Positions 35,424-46,706 of a stretch of DNA of 64,000 bases are shown here, piece by piece. A program made the translations under genes and the position numbers. Source of the DNA: Gerris lacustris (Eukaryota; Arthropoda; Insecta; Hemiptera; Gerridae); contig OX578283.1 of the NCBI GenBank assembly GCA_951217055.1, positions 4,728,360 through 4,792,359 on the forward strand, given 5' to 3'. The notes under the pieces were generated by a model, which was not told where the DNA came from, ran no database searches, and saw nothing but the letters and a program-made list of their open reading frames with translations. Every line of letters begins with the position of its first letter. Position 1 is the stretch's first letter.

Positions 35424-37293
35424 TCAAGTGTGTGCTAGTCAGCACACAGCAAGGGTCCGTAGGCCACACTATATAGTGTTTAACTGTAAAGTGTATAACC
35501 AGTGTTTTTTAGGGTTTTGTAGATACTTCTCAAAACCCTTATACCGAGGGTGATGTGTCCGTCCGTCCGTCGCTCTTTGGTTCATAGGGCCCGAACCGTT
35601 TAAGCGAAAGTACTGAAATTTGAAACACTGGTGCAACTTTTTGACCCAACTACAGGAAAAATATGCAGAAGTTCATAATTAGATTTGCGCATGCGCAATT
35701 CGAAAAAATGTGGTAAACTCAAAAATTTATATTTTTTTTAATTTTTGAGTAGGGTATCAAATGAAAGCTGCTGAAGAGTAGGACACAAATATATATATGA
35801 TTTTTTAAATGTTGCATTCCTTATTGGTTAAATAAATCAAAATATACACAAAAAAAATCCCCCCCCCCCAACCACTATAGATCGGCTGGCGCTAAAATTT
35901 TGAAATAATTCATGCTAATATCTTATTGTGGGGCGATGAAAATTCCGGGAGTTCATCCCAAATTTTCAAAAATTGTTAATTTTGGGCGCGAAAAAGTGAA
36001 ATGCGCCCAAAATTTTATTTTTTTAAAATTTCGAGTTGGGTATTAAATGAAAGCTGCTGAAGAGTAGGACACAAATATATATATGCCTTTTTAAAATTTG
36101 CATTCCTTACAGGGGAAAAAAATAAAAATATACCCCAAAACAATTCCCCCCCCCCTAACCACTATAGAACGGCTGGTGCTAAAATTTCGAAATAATTCAT
36201 ACTAATACCTTATAGTGAGGCGATGATATTTCCGGGAGTTCATTCCCAGGTTTTAAAAATTACCAATTTTGTGCTCGAAAATTTGGAGTGCGCCCAAAAT
36301 TTTATTTTTTAAAAATTTTGAGTTAGGTATCAAATGAAAGCTGCTGAAGAGTAGGATACAAATATATATTTGCTTTTTTAAATTTTTTAGTCAAAATATA
36401 CCCCCAAACCCCCCCCCCCCAAATTTTATATAATGGCTGGTCTTAAAATTTTGAAATGATTCATGGTTACACCGTATGGTTGGGCGATGAAAATTTCCTA
36501 AAAAATGTAATTTATCTTGTCGTTATTACCTATAAAAAATATTGTGACCTCCCGGGGGATCGAACCCGGGACCCTTAGGATCGAAGAAAAAAAATCATAA
36601 TTACATAACGGGTATGCTTAATCATCTACAAAACCCTAAAAAGTACTTGGACTCAAGTACTTCCCTGTGATTTTTTAAAATGCTAAAAAGCTTACTTTGA
36701 ACCATTCTAAGGGTCTGATATTCTCAAAACACACTCTAATAAAGTATTTTTTGCCACTGAACCGGACTATAACCATATAAATACATCAAAAAGACCATAG
36801 TTATAAAATAACGTATTTTGTCAATAAAAAAATAATATTTTTACCAAATTTCCAAAAAGTGGTATCTTTATTTTTGGTCTAAGAATGTTCAGGAATTTTT
36901 TCAGATTTTTTGCACTTTACATAAGCGAGATAAAGGGGGGGGGGACACGTTTCACACCCACTTAAAACGTGCCTACGCTTGCCCTATCAAAGTTATATCC
37001 AAAGAATTATATATTTTTGTAATCAGCTCGACGTACCCTTTCATATGATACCCCTCACGGTGTCGAAAAAAATAAAACAAATTTAACCCTTAAGGTTTTT
37101 TACCCTAATTTTTCCTAAAAAATATTTTTTTTAAGTCGCTATATTTTTAAAATATGTGGGTAGGTACAAGACACATACATGCCAAATTTCAAAGTGTTCG
37201 GACGAAAGGTGTAGCCGTGAGAGCACGCGAAAGGACGGACGGACAGACACACGCAGGAAAATATAAGGGTCCTTGGTTTTGCCTACGGACCCT
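35424..37293 (-). mobile_element. Helitron-like family F, containing family I
   Basis: Read on minus, the 5' inverted repeat AGGGTCCGTAGGC lies at plus 37281-37293. A (GTCY) tract follows (plus 37232-37252, 'ggacggacggacagacacac'), then the core 'gccaaatttcaaagtgttcg' at 37181. The internal inverted repeat is at 35452-35464, followed on minus by the perfect 7-bp hairpin GTGTGCT-agtc-AGCACAC (35430-35447). Family I lies wholly inside, so F is the older insertion. Confidence 0.75.
35506..36662 (+). mobile_element. Helitron-like family I, nested in F
   Basis: A perfect 19-bp inverted repeat (TTTTTAGGGTTTTGTAGAT) is at 35506-35524 and 36624-36642. The GTCC microsatellite is at 35558-35573 and the core 'ccgtttaagcgaaagtactg' / 'aaatttgaaac' near 35600. 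Directly after the internal repeat is a perfect 9-bp hairpin AAGTACTTG-gact-CAAGTACTT (36641-36662). The body holds three units of about 286 bp ('aaatgaaagctgctgaagag' at 35760, 36046 and 36333). A tRNA B-box-like 'ggatcgaaccc' lies at 36557-36567 (minus sense). Confidence 0.85.
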
Positions 37294-37304
37294 CATAAAC
37301 AACA

Positions 37305-37640
37305 TACATACAGGGTGGTCCAAAATCCTCCCCCCCCCCTTAACTTTTGAACGGTTTGAGATAAATTAATGAATTTTGCGGGATCCCTACCATGTGAAGG
37401 GAAGTTTGTTTTCACGCAATCAGGCACTAAAGGCAACAATCCATATTGCCCCCAGGCACTGAAATCTGCCATTTTTATACATTTGCCCAATATAGGCAAC
37501 AAAATATTGGAGATAAAAAAAAGTATTAAGTAAAATATTTTTATTTTTTCACTGTAGAATCCAAATTTACTATTAAAAATATACTCTCCAATTTGGAATT
37601 TTGAAGTTGGGTGGTCTGGGGGCAAAATAGGTGGTTGCAC
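37305..37640. mobile_element. Possible transposon end starting CAGGGTGGTCC
   Basis: 'acagggtggtccaaaatcct' beside a C-run is typical of insect transposon termini, and a similar start occurs at 63898. No second end is found. The 115-codon minus frame here is not a recognised protein. Confidence 0.3.
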
Positions 37641-37669
37641 CTAGTGCGCGATTGCATGAAAACAAACTT

Positions 37670-37800
37670 TCCGTTCAAATCGGACGAACAGTTTTTTAGA
37701 TATGTTGGATTGCAAAAATTGAACAACAAACAGACAGACACGGGACTCGAAATGTACCCTTATGTCTAAAACGTATTTCTGTCGAACTTTTTTAAAAAAT
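37670..37800 (-). mobile_element. Family C 5'-end fragment
   Basis: 'ccgttcaaatcggacgaaca', 'ttagatatgttggattgcaa', GACAGACA and 'tatgtctaaaacgtatttct', without the final 'ggtaagctc'. Confidence 0.6.
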
Positions 37801-37879
37801 ATTAAAATTTCGATACAACTCGTACATTTCTTAAATGCAAAATTTCTTGGTCAACATTATTTATAGTTTAACATTTAAT

Positions 37880-38205
37880 ACAAATTTACTATAAAAATAA
37901 TCCTTTCCTGACAGAGAATCGAACCCGTTCAATTCATTGCAATTTTATTTATTTTGAGCAGTATCTTGAAAAATATGATTTTTCCAGGGAAAACCACTTA
38001 TATGGTTAAATTTGTATTTAATCGGTAAAAATTTTTGATTATGTACATAAAAATGTTCAAAACCATTTTGAAGAAATGGTTAAAGAAAATGGTTAAGAAA
38101 AAGCTCGGCAATGTTTTAGTTTTTTAGGGGGTGGCACCCTCAAATTATGAAATAAAATGAATTTATTATTTTCGCCTTGGGGTATGATTTTGCTGAAAAA
38201 CTACG
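37880..38205 (-). mobile_element. Degenerate family D copy
   Basis: 'gacagagaatcgaacccgtt' (B-box-like), 'atttttccagggaaaaccac', 'ttaggggggtggcaccctc' and 'ttttcgccttggggtatgat' follow family D order. It lies head to head with D1. Confidence 0.5.
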
Positions 38206-38206
38206 T

Positions 38207-38860
38207 AATTTTTACTTTCTCATATGAAGAGAAAGTATTGTGATGGCGCGAAAGTTCGATTTTGAGATTTTGATGGATTTACATGTTTTGAGGTCCCCTG
38301 AGTCCAAAAAAGTGGTTTTTAAAAAACAAAATCTGTGTTTCGTCTGTTGTCTGTCTGTAGTCTGTATGTAGTCTGTCTGTGCAGACGCCTGGAGCCTAAA
38401 CTACTGGGCCGATTATGACGAAATTTGGTATACATGTTCAAAAAAATCATACCCCGAGGCGAAATCGCGAAATGAATTTTAGCTCCAAATGTGGGGGCGC
38501 TAATCCCCAAAAATTCTGAAAAAACGTGAAAAAAAAATTATTTCTCGAAAGCGGTTCCGACGATTTTGATCAAAAAATTCTAAAATGTAGCCCATTTAAA
38601 TACGAATCTAACGATATATGCCGTGTTCCCGGGAAAAATCTAGTTCCTGAGAAAAAAGCTTAAAACGCGGACGGAAAGAGCCCGGGTTCGATTCCCCGCC
38701 CAGATGTTATATTTATGATACATTTTGATGAAATGTTCAATAATAATTAAATGTACATACGAAAACTAATAAATAGAAAACACTGGGCTAAATAATTATG
38801 AACTCGTATATGAGAAAGTTTTTTCTGAGTTGTCTCGGACCGATTTTTTTTTTATCGAAT
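38207..38860 (+). mobile_element. Helitron-like family D, copy 1
   Basis: It starts in T's with TACTTTCTC, itself a hairpin with GAGAAAGTA. It holds (GTCT)-rich sequence at 38340-38382, the core 'gggccgattatgacgaaatt', 'tggtatacatgttc' and a B-box-like GGGTTCGATTCC at 38684-38695. The internal repeat ATATGAGAAAGT is near 38811. In the best copies the tail forms GTCTGAG-ttgt-CTCGGAC before 'cgattt'. T-rich sequence abuts both ends of every copy, as if inserted at T|T. Confidence 0.8.
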
Positions 38861-39663
38861 TTGGTCCAGTAGTCTAGGCTCTATGCGACTCCACGACAAC
38901 AGATAGACATTTCTTAAAAATTTACTTTTGACACAACTTTCATAAAAAAATGAGTAAATTCATCACAATCTCAGTCTATATTTATACAACATACGTGCAC
39001 ATATACGGAAGTAAAAACAAAATACACATATAACCTTCACGTAGGTTTATCAGAACTGACCTTGGCATAAGGTTATCTGAACTGGAGCGATGCGGGTAGT
39101 TGCTTTACCGCCCTGCTGCAGTTTGCAGTGGCTTTTAATTTTTTCGTGTTAATTTCTTTTCTAAAATATTTTTTTTATTTACTCAAGTAACTTGTTATAG
39201 GAATTTATGAGAAATAGTAAATGATTCTAAGGCAAAGGTATTAATTATAAACTTATAATAAGGTAGTAGCATTATTAAGCTTTTAAACTTTAAAGTTGCT
39301 TAGTCAGATAAAAAAAAAGAGAATAATTATATTCTATCTAAAATAGTTATTTTTTAAACTAAACAATAGAAATAATAGGATTCATAAACATCATTTTTTT
39401 TTCTTTTGTTAATTAATGTTTGTCCCCAATTAGGTAAAATAAAGTTTGTTTTATTATTCAACTTAAATAAAACACTAATTATAATTTTGTCGCATAGTTT
39501 GTTAATAGGTTCTATAAATTCGTGTTTATTATTATAGACAGTAGAGCGAGCTACTTTGTCTTATAATTTATTAATCTATAATCATTAAAAACTCACAAAT
39601 TAATCCTTGAACTAACAAAAACCAATTTAATATCTAAAATAAATTTACCACATAAAAAATAGA
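38861..39663. other. Unassigned AT-rich sequence
   Basis: No gene or defined repeat. 39060-39135 is slightly GC-richer without recognisable content. Confidence 0.4.
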
Positions 39664-40279
39664 CTGCCAATTAGTGTGGCACATAGCTTCCTCGCATCCT
39701 ATCATGTACTTTATTGTTATATTAACATTAAAATTATTGTTATATTACTTTATTGTTATATTGTTTATTGTGTAAAAACTATTATGATAGTTTTAGCGAG
39801 CTCTATCACTTCATAGCGGTGTCGGGTGTCGCTGTTGGTTTTACTAAAAAAGTATATGAAAAAAATACTATAATACTAAGTACTAATACTATAATACTAT
39901 ATGATATGAGTATAATTTCTCATTGAATAGATGAAATTAGATTTTTTTACGACATAAAATTACAATTTTAAATTTGAAGGTTTCGTTTACGCGAGCGTTG
40001 CTCGTGAACGCCTGGACGGATATCGCTGTCCAACGAACTCGTCCTGGGTATTGGGAAAATGAACATGTCTACCAAATTTCATCAAAATCGGTCGACATTT
40101 ACTCAAGTTATCGTCACAGAGGCCGACAGACAGACAGACACGAGACGAGACAAAACATGTTCCCTGATGTCTGAAACGGATTTCTTTCTTGGAATTTTTA
40201 AAATCGGAGACATAAAAGTGTTTCGTTCTCAAAAGTGAACACAATGCTTCCGTTACCTTCGGTAAGCTCGGAAGCAAAA
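39664..40279 (-). mobile_element. Helitron-like family A, copy 2
   Basis: It has the same composite structure as 19.8-20.5 kb: family C ends, family B-like interior ('tagttttagcgagctctatc', 'gcgagcgttgctcgtgaacg'), the core 'accaaatttcatcaaaatcg' and (GACA)n at 40126-40140. The long (TA)n of copy 1 is absent here. Confidence 0.8.
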
Positions 40280-40560
40280 AGGTATAATATTTGAATATAC
40301 GTGTATGTACATAACTTGAACTCAATTGATAAACATAATTTAGGATAAACTGTCGGGGAGTAAATACCGACATAGGAGTAATTTGTCAGCCAGTAAAATT
40401 GTAAAATTAAATTAAAAAAGGGAATTTATTATGAGAAAGTAAAGCCGCGAGGATTCAACTGATACTTTAGGAATTGTTAAAAAAAATTTTTTTTTAAAAG
40501 AAAAGTTTATGAACAAAACATATCTGACGGTTCAATTTTGTATTTCCCCGTAGAGAACTG

Positions 40561-40930
40561 TCAGGAAGTGAGAAATAAAACGTTAGAAGTGAATTCCGGG
40601 GTAGAACTCTTGGGCAGTGAAACGTAAAAGAAACGAATCAGTAAAAGTAAAAAATCAAGGATAGAACTCTTGGGCAGTGAAACGTAAAAGAAACGAATCA
40701 GTAAAAGTAAAAAATCAAGGATAGAACACTCGGGCAGTGAAACGTAAAAGAAACGAATCAGTAAAAGCAAAAAATCAAGGATAGAACACTCGGGCAGTGA
40801 AACGTTAAAGAAACGACTCAGGAAAAGTAAAAAATCAAGGATAGAACACTCGAGTAGGGAAACGTTAAAGAAACGACTCAGGAAAAGTAAAAAATCAAGG
40901 ATAGAACACTCCGGGCAGTGAATGTTAGAG
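40561..40930. repeat. 60-bp tandem repeat, about 6 units
   Basis: 'aacgtaaaagaaacgaatca' recurs every 60 bp. Units differ by a few substitutions and become irregular after 40860. The open minus frame (LLLLIRFFYVSLP repeats) is a by-product of 60 being a multiple of three. Confidence 0.9.
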
Positions 40931-42231
40931 AAAAATCAGGAATGGAACATTAAGGGGGTGAATTGAAATAAAATATCCTGGAATGAATACTAGGAAAAGA
41001 AACGTCGGAATCTGAAGCTGGTGGGAGTGAAAAGGCGATAATAAACTCTTTCAAGGCGCAGTCAGTGGCAACATATAAAACTCTATTGTAGATTACCACA
41101 AGCATGCAACTTAAAGGAAACTAGCCAATAGTAAACTCTCTTTCACAAATATATAAAAGTAAAAATAAAAAACTTCTCCAATCTTCTATATGTCACAAAC
41201 ATGCCTTCAGGAAATTTTACACTTTAAGGGGAAAAATAATAATTGCAACTTGTTCCAACTTTATACAGAGAAGAATCCCAGGATACAAACCTAACTCTAC
41301 ATCACAAGAAAACCAACAACAATATATTTCCACACGAGTCAAATATACATTTCTTCCAAAAAATACACACAAAAAAATGTATTATATGAATAAAACGTAG
41401 AAAAAAAAGGTTTTCTCACTCTGAGGAAAAGAAACAAAACAAAAAAAAAACCAACCAATGTATAGAAGTATGGAAAGAATTTGAAAAGGGAGGAGGATTC
41501 AAAATAATACTGAGAAAATGAGAAGGGAAAAGTCTTGTTAAGTTGGCACTGTAAAGCGTTCAACTTTCTTACACAAAACTTGGGAAAACTCCCCCCACTA
41601 TAACACGACCTGTGCAAAAATTCCAACCCCTCCGGCAGGTTTTCTCTTGATATTTCAAACTGTGGAAAAGCGAGTGGATACCCCCCTCTCCCCGAGAGGG
41701 GGGGGGGGGAGCGTTTCGTTTTTTTTTGTGTCCGAAAAAAAAAAAAATATATAGAGCAGAATGATGTTTTTCTTAATGGAATGAATATTTTCCAACGAGT
41801 TAGAAGCAAGGAAAACTCTGAGGAGGAGGAAAACTTGAGTTTAAAGTTACATTTATATATTTCCCTTAATACATAAAGATGTTTACTTTTATTACTTGAC
41901 CTTTAGTTAAAAACTTTTTATATAATAATATAACTCATTAATTTTAGTGTACAAAACATTTCTTATTATTACCTAAATATGTACAGTATATTTTATTTCA
42001 ACAATTCTGCTTTTAGAGAACTCGTATTATGGCATTTGAAAGATATGAGATATAGTTTATTATTTAATAACTCAGATGGTTTTTTTTAAAAAATAAATAT
42101 TATAAACGCAAAGTCACAAAATAAAAAAAAAATCATGACATGTCTCTATTTATCATATTTTTCAAACTGTATGCTGTATGACGCCACTAAAACTTAATTC
42201 ATTTCCAGTTAAACGAATAGAAAAATCGGTC
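40931..42231. other. Unassigned sequence
   Basis: It contains a G-run at 41699 and a 156-codon minus frame (41339-41809) with biased Phe/Ser composition and no recognisable domain. I do not call a gene. Confidence 0.4.
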
Positions 42232-42833
42232 CGAGACAACTCAGACAAACTTTCACATATACGAGTTCATAATTATTTAGCCCAGTGTTTTCCATTTATT
42301 AGTTTTCATATGTACATTTAATTATTATTGAACATTTCATCAAAATTTATCATAAAAATAACATCCCCTGGGCGGGGATCTCCTGTCCACGTTTTAAGCT
42401 ATTTTCCTAGGAACTAGATTTTTCCCGGGAACACGGCTTATATTGTTAGATTCGTATTTAAATGGGCTACATTTTAGAATTTTTTGATCAAAATCGTCGG
42501 AACCGTTTTCGAGAAATATTTTTTTTCACATATTTTCAGAGTTTTTGGGGGGTAGTCCCCCCAAATTTGGAGCTAAAATTCGTATATCGATTTCGCCTCG
42601 GGGTATGATTTTTCTGAACATGTATGCCAAATTTCGTCAAAATCGGCCCAGTAGTTTAGGCTTCAGGCGTCTGCACAGACAGATAACAGACAAACGACAG
42701 ACGATAGACAGACATTCTTTAAAAACCACTTTTTTGGACTCAGGGGACCTCAAAACGTGTAAATCCGTCAAAATATCCAAATCGAATTTTCGCGCCATCA
42801 CAATACTTTCTCTCTTTATTTGAGAAAGTAAAA
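42232..42833 (-). mobile_element. Helitron-like family D, copy 2 (empty site for B)
   Basis: Complete copy from 'aatcggtccgagacaactca' to 'tgagaaagtaaaaa'. At 42321|42322 (gtacattta|a-t|tattattg) it keeps the unoccupied target of the family B insertion at 44.7 kb. Confidence 0.8.
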
Positions 42834-43068
42834 ATCAAGAAAAGCAATAGTACTTTACATGAGAGGTTAAATTTGGACTTGTGATACTAGTTTATATCGA
42901 AAGAAACCGAATACCCGCTAGTAATATAATATATTTGTAATTTAAATTGCATAGTTTTATGCAGAGAGTATTACTAGGATGGATAAAACTGGCTCCTATA
43001 ATTATTATGTTACACATTAGTAATATATTGTTTTTATCGTCATCAATCAATTTAAAATTGCCACTCTG

Positions 43069-43154
43069 GACCTCAAAACGTGTAAATCCATCAAAATCTC
43101 AAAATGGAATCTTCGTGCCATCACAATATTTTCTCTTTATATGAGACAGTAAAA
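43069..43154 (-). mobile_element. Family D 5'-end fragment
   Basis: 'gacctcaaaacgtgtaaatc' to 'atgagacagtaaaaa'; about 85 bp of the microsatellite-side end. Confidence 0.7.
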
Positions 43155-43741
43155 AGTTGAGAATCGTCGTTTCTAGGAAATCTTCATGAACGATCTTGAA
43201 GTGTATATGCGTAAAATCGCAAAATCAGGCTTAAAACTGATAGTGTAAAAAATACGGCAATATAACCAAGGCAATTATAAATGTATTTTTATCAATGGGT
43301 GAGACATGTCAATTAAGTCGAAATCAAGTCTGCCGGACTTGACGTGATCGGCATGTGTCCACTAAGATTACTTATTGATTTACATCAATAAAAAGGAGCC
43401 GGCGTGGCGTAATTTAATTGACACAAATAACTAACCACGTCTGCTGTCCTAATGACAGTAAGTGTAACTCTAGCTCTTAATAATAATAATAAAAATTAGA
43501 TAGAACATTAAAATAAAAAGAAACTCACTGTATTTATTCGAAATACAATTTCGACTCAGCACTCACCTGTAACATAAAAATAAACAATTAATATTAATAC
43601 AAACTAAAAATTAAGTTTCTACAATATCAAGGGCCTAGCCTAGGGTATTATGTTTTGTTGAAGGACGGACGGCTAGATAAGAGAATTCGCTAGATCAGTA
43701 CGCCAGTACGCACTGAGTCCTGCGTCACAATATATTTAATT

Positions 43742-43829
43742 TATGAGACACGAAAGAAGAAACAAATAATGCAGTCGGGGCAGAAAACAGCACTTTTAAC
43801 TGCTCTATATCAGTTAAAACTAATTTCAA
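43742..43829 (+). repeat. Left arm of an 88-bp inverted repeat pair
   Basis: 'ttatgagacacgaaagaaga' to 'cagttaaaactaattt'. It is nearly identical, inverted, to 46584-46671. The two arms enclose 2.75 kb. Confidence 0.85.
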
Positions 43830-44494
43830 CTAGATAGTATAGACATCGAGTGGTTGTACAACTAAAGTTGGCTTGCAATACATATTGAATATTATGAAAA
43901 TGGTAAATCAGGGCTAGAGTCAAAGTTAAAGACCATGAGTGAAGTAGAGAGTAGTGGAGTGGGTGTGCCGGATGCCTCCTTACATTACCCTATAACTGCA
44001 TTCCCTTAATCTAACCCACACTTGTCAACCAATATTAAAATACAACACTTCACTACACATAAATGTCTGCATAGATCAAGTTGAAATATTACATGCTTCT
44101 TTCAATTATTATGCTTTAAAGTTTCAGACTTTTAGGAAGTTTTATTATAACCATAAAACTAATTTCAACTAGATAGTATAGACATCGAGTGGTTGTACAA
44201 CTAAAGTTGGCTTGCAATACATATTGAATATTATGAAAATGGTAAATCAGGGCTAGAGTCAAAGTTAAAGACCATGAGTGAAGTAGAGAGTAGTGGAGTG
44301 GGTGTGCCGGATGCCTCCTTACATTACCCTATAACTGCATTCCCTTAATCTAACCCACACTTGTCAACCAATATTAAAATACAACACTTCACTACACGTA
44401 AATGTCTGCATAGATCAAGTTGAAATATTACATGCTTCTTTCAATTATTATGCTTTAAAGTTTCAGACTTTTAGGAAGTTTTATTATAACCATA
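43816..44494. repeat. 339-bp tandem duplication, two units
   Basis: Units 43816-44154 and 44155-44494 differ by one base that I can see (acacat / acacgt), so the duplication is young. Each unit is itself a diverged relative of the CTAG-side part of family B ('agacatcgagtggttgtaca', 'attgaatattatgaaaatgg', 'ttaggaagttttattataac'). Confidence 0.9.
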
Positions 44495-44588
44495 TATTGA
44501 ACGTGCGATAATTGTTGAAATATCGTATTTTTCACGTAAAGATTATAGTGATCTTTTCATTTCAATCGTTGTTGGCTTTAAATAAATA

Positions 44589-45356
44589 AATCGGTCCGAG
44601 ACAACTCAGACAAACTTTCTCATATAAGGGTTTATAATTGCTTAGCCCAGTGTTTTCCATTTATTAGTTTTCGTAGGTACATTTAACTAGGCATCGCGTG
44701 GCTCTATCATTGAAGCGAGCGTATAGTAATAAATATGTATTGAATATTGAAAAAAAAGATTATTGTGAATCATGATGAGTTGATAGATAATGGGTCTGGT
44801 AGTAGTGCAGCGGCTAGTAGTAAGGGAACCACCCCGCATTCTTACTATTCCTTTAACCACACATCTCTATTTCAATATTTATAATTTGTATCTCTTTGCT
44901 ACAAACAAACTACTGCATGTATCAAATTGAAATTTTGCATGCCTGTTTCAATTGTGCATCAGATGGTGTCTATGAAGTTTTATTAAAATCGTTACGTTAG
45001 AACGTAAGATATCGGTAAAAAGGTTGTTTTCTCTATTTTAAACGTTTAGGTCCGCTTTAATAGTTTTAGCGATCTTTATTAATTCATAGCGGTGTCGCTG
45101 TTGGTTTTACTAAAAAATGTTATTTGAAAAAAATGTTCGTCTCATCGAATAGATGATGATAGAATCTTTTCCCGTCCTGAAATTCCAATTTAATTTTTGA
45201 ACCTCTCGTTTACGCGAGCGTTGCGCGCGAACTCTTGGACGGATCTCGCTGTCCAACGAACTTAGCCTGAGTATTAGTAAGAGGATCATGTATACCAAAT
45301 TTCAACTAAATCGGTCAACTTTTACTCAAGTTATCGTCACACGCGTAAACGTTACT

Positions 45357-45412
<56 letters not shown>

Positions 45413-45946
45413 CGGAGCATATTTCGTTGAATGTAGGAAGCTCGCTACGCTCGCTTCAATTATTATTGAACAATTTATCAAAATGTGTAATAAAAATTAA
45501 CTTCTCCTCGGTGAGGAAGTGAACCCGGCTTTTCTCCATCCACGTTTAAAGCTATTTTTCTCAGTAATTAGATTATTCCCGGAAAAACGGCTTATATCGT
45601 TAGATTTGTATTTAAATGGACTGCAATTTAGATTTTTTTAAGTCATAATCGTCAAAACCATTTTCGATAAATAATTTTTTTTTCACGGTTTTTTAGAGTT
45701 TTTGGTGGGTAGCGCCCCAAATTTGGAGCTAAAATTCATTTCTCGATTTCACCTCGGGGTATGATTTTTCTGAACATGTATGCCAAATTTCGTCTAAATC
45801 TGCACAGGTTAGTTAGTTTAGACTCCAGGCGACAGCACAGACGACACAGACATTTTTTAAAAATCACTTTTTTGGACTCAGGGGACCTCAAAACGTGTAA
45901 ATCCATCAAGATCTCAATACTTTCTCTTTATGTGGGAAAGTAAAAA
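44589..45946 (-). mobile_element. Helitron-like family D, copy 4, split by family B
   Basis: D sequence runs 44589-44686 and resumes 45460-45946. Removing the 773-bp B element restores D with no extra or lost base when compared with copy 2. Confidence 0.85.
44687..45459 (-). mobile_element. Helitron-like family B, copy 2 (773 bp)
   Basis: The left flank ends in A (gtacatttaa) and the right starts with T (ttattattgaac). The joined flanks equal the empty site at 42311-42333. On minus it begins TTGAAGCGAGCGTAGCGAGC and ends CGATGCCTAG. (GACA)n spans about 45357-45411 (roughly 14 repeats, longer than copy 1). The core is 'accaaatttcaactaaatcg'. Confidence 0.85.
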
Positions 45947-46199
45947 TGTTTCATCGAATAGATTAAGGTAGAATCTTACCCCTTCCTATATTTCCATGCT
46001 GCTACATTACCGCTGATTAAAGTCCATGATGAACTTTAATCAGCGGTCAGATTGCGCCTGTTTATTTATTTAGGTCTATGTGAACCATTCTGTTAATTTG
46101 TGTTTAAAATAATGGGCTTAGAAACTAAGCCTTATACTTTATTACTTATTTTTTCGTGGATGTTAAATAATGAATCTAACGTAACTATTTTATTGATAT

Positions 46200-46500
46200 A
46201 GTAGTAGTAGTAAGGTGCTAGTACTAGACGGGTAGGACGAACCACTTTTTGGAGCCTAGCAATTAGGCATCTTTTAGGCCCATTTTACTAGCCCCGTAGT
46301 AGAGAGTTGCAGCCACTTCACACATCATACCTCTCTACATTGTACCGCCGAAGCGAGTGCGGTCATTAGACATTAGTGAGCCTTATAAATCAGAGCATCA
46401 CGACGAGGAATCGAACCCACGACCTCGTACAGCACTTGAGTGATGGCTGAGCAGACGTTGTAAGTAATTAAATCCAAACGGCTAAGTGGCTCTCGAAATT
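46200..46500 (-). repeat. Probable tRNA-derived SINE
   Basis: On minus, an A-box-like 'gccacttagccgtttgga' is followed about 70 nt later by a B-box GGGTTCGATTCC (plus 46407-46418). A unique GC-richer body ('gcactcgcttcggcgg') and a (TAC)n tail (plus 46200-46211, GTAGTAGTAG) come next. The order head-body-simple tail is that of tRNA-SINEs. A target duplication was not found. Confidence 0.5.
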
Positions 46501-46570
46501 AGAGTAAACTTAGAATTTCTTGAAATTTAGAGTAAACTTAGAATTTCTTGAAATTTAGAGTAAACTTAGA
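46501..46570. repeat. 28-bp tandem repeat, 2.5 units
   Basis: 'agagtaaacttagaatttct' starts at 46501, 46529 and 46557; the last unit is truncated. Confidence 0.85.
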
Positions 46571-46583
46571 AATTAGAGTAAAC

Positions 46584-46671
46584 GAAATTAGTATTAACTG
46601 ATATAGAGCAGTTAAAAGTGCTGTTTTCTGCCCCGACTGCATTATTTGTTTCTTCTTTCGTGTCTCATAAA
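46584..46671 (-). repeat. Right arm of the 88-bp inverted repeat pair
   Basis: Reverse complement of 43742-43829 with about one mismatch. The outer edge is a run of A's. Confidence 0.85.
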
Positions 46672-46706
46672 GAAAAAAAAAAAACTGTTTATAATAGTAC
46701 ATTACG

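Noticed and set aside
37293..37640. 115-codon minus frame ending ...GGGGFWTTLYVCCL
   Set aside because: The end is the translation of a transposon-terminus motif beside a C-run; no recognised protein.
41339..41809. 156-codon minus-strand frame
   Set aside because: Phe/Ser/Tyr-rich composition expected from T-rich DNA; overlaps poly-G and poly-T runs; no homology recognised.
46200..46260. GTAGTAGTAGTAAG as coding repeat
   Set aside because: Better explained as the simple tail of a minus-strand tRNA-SINE.
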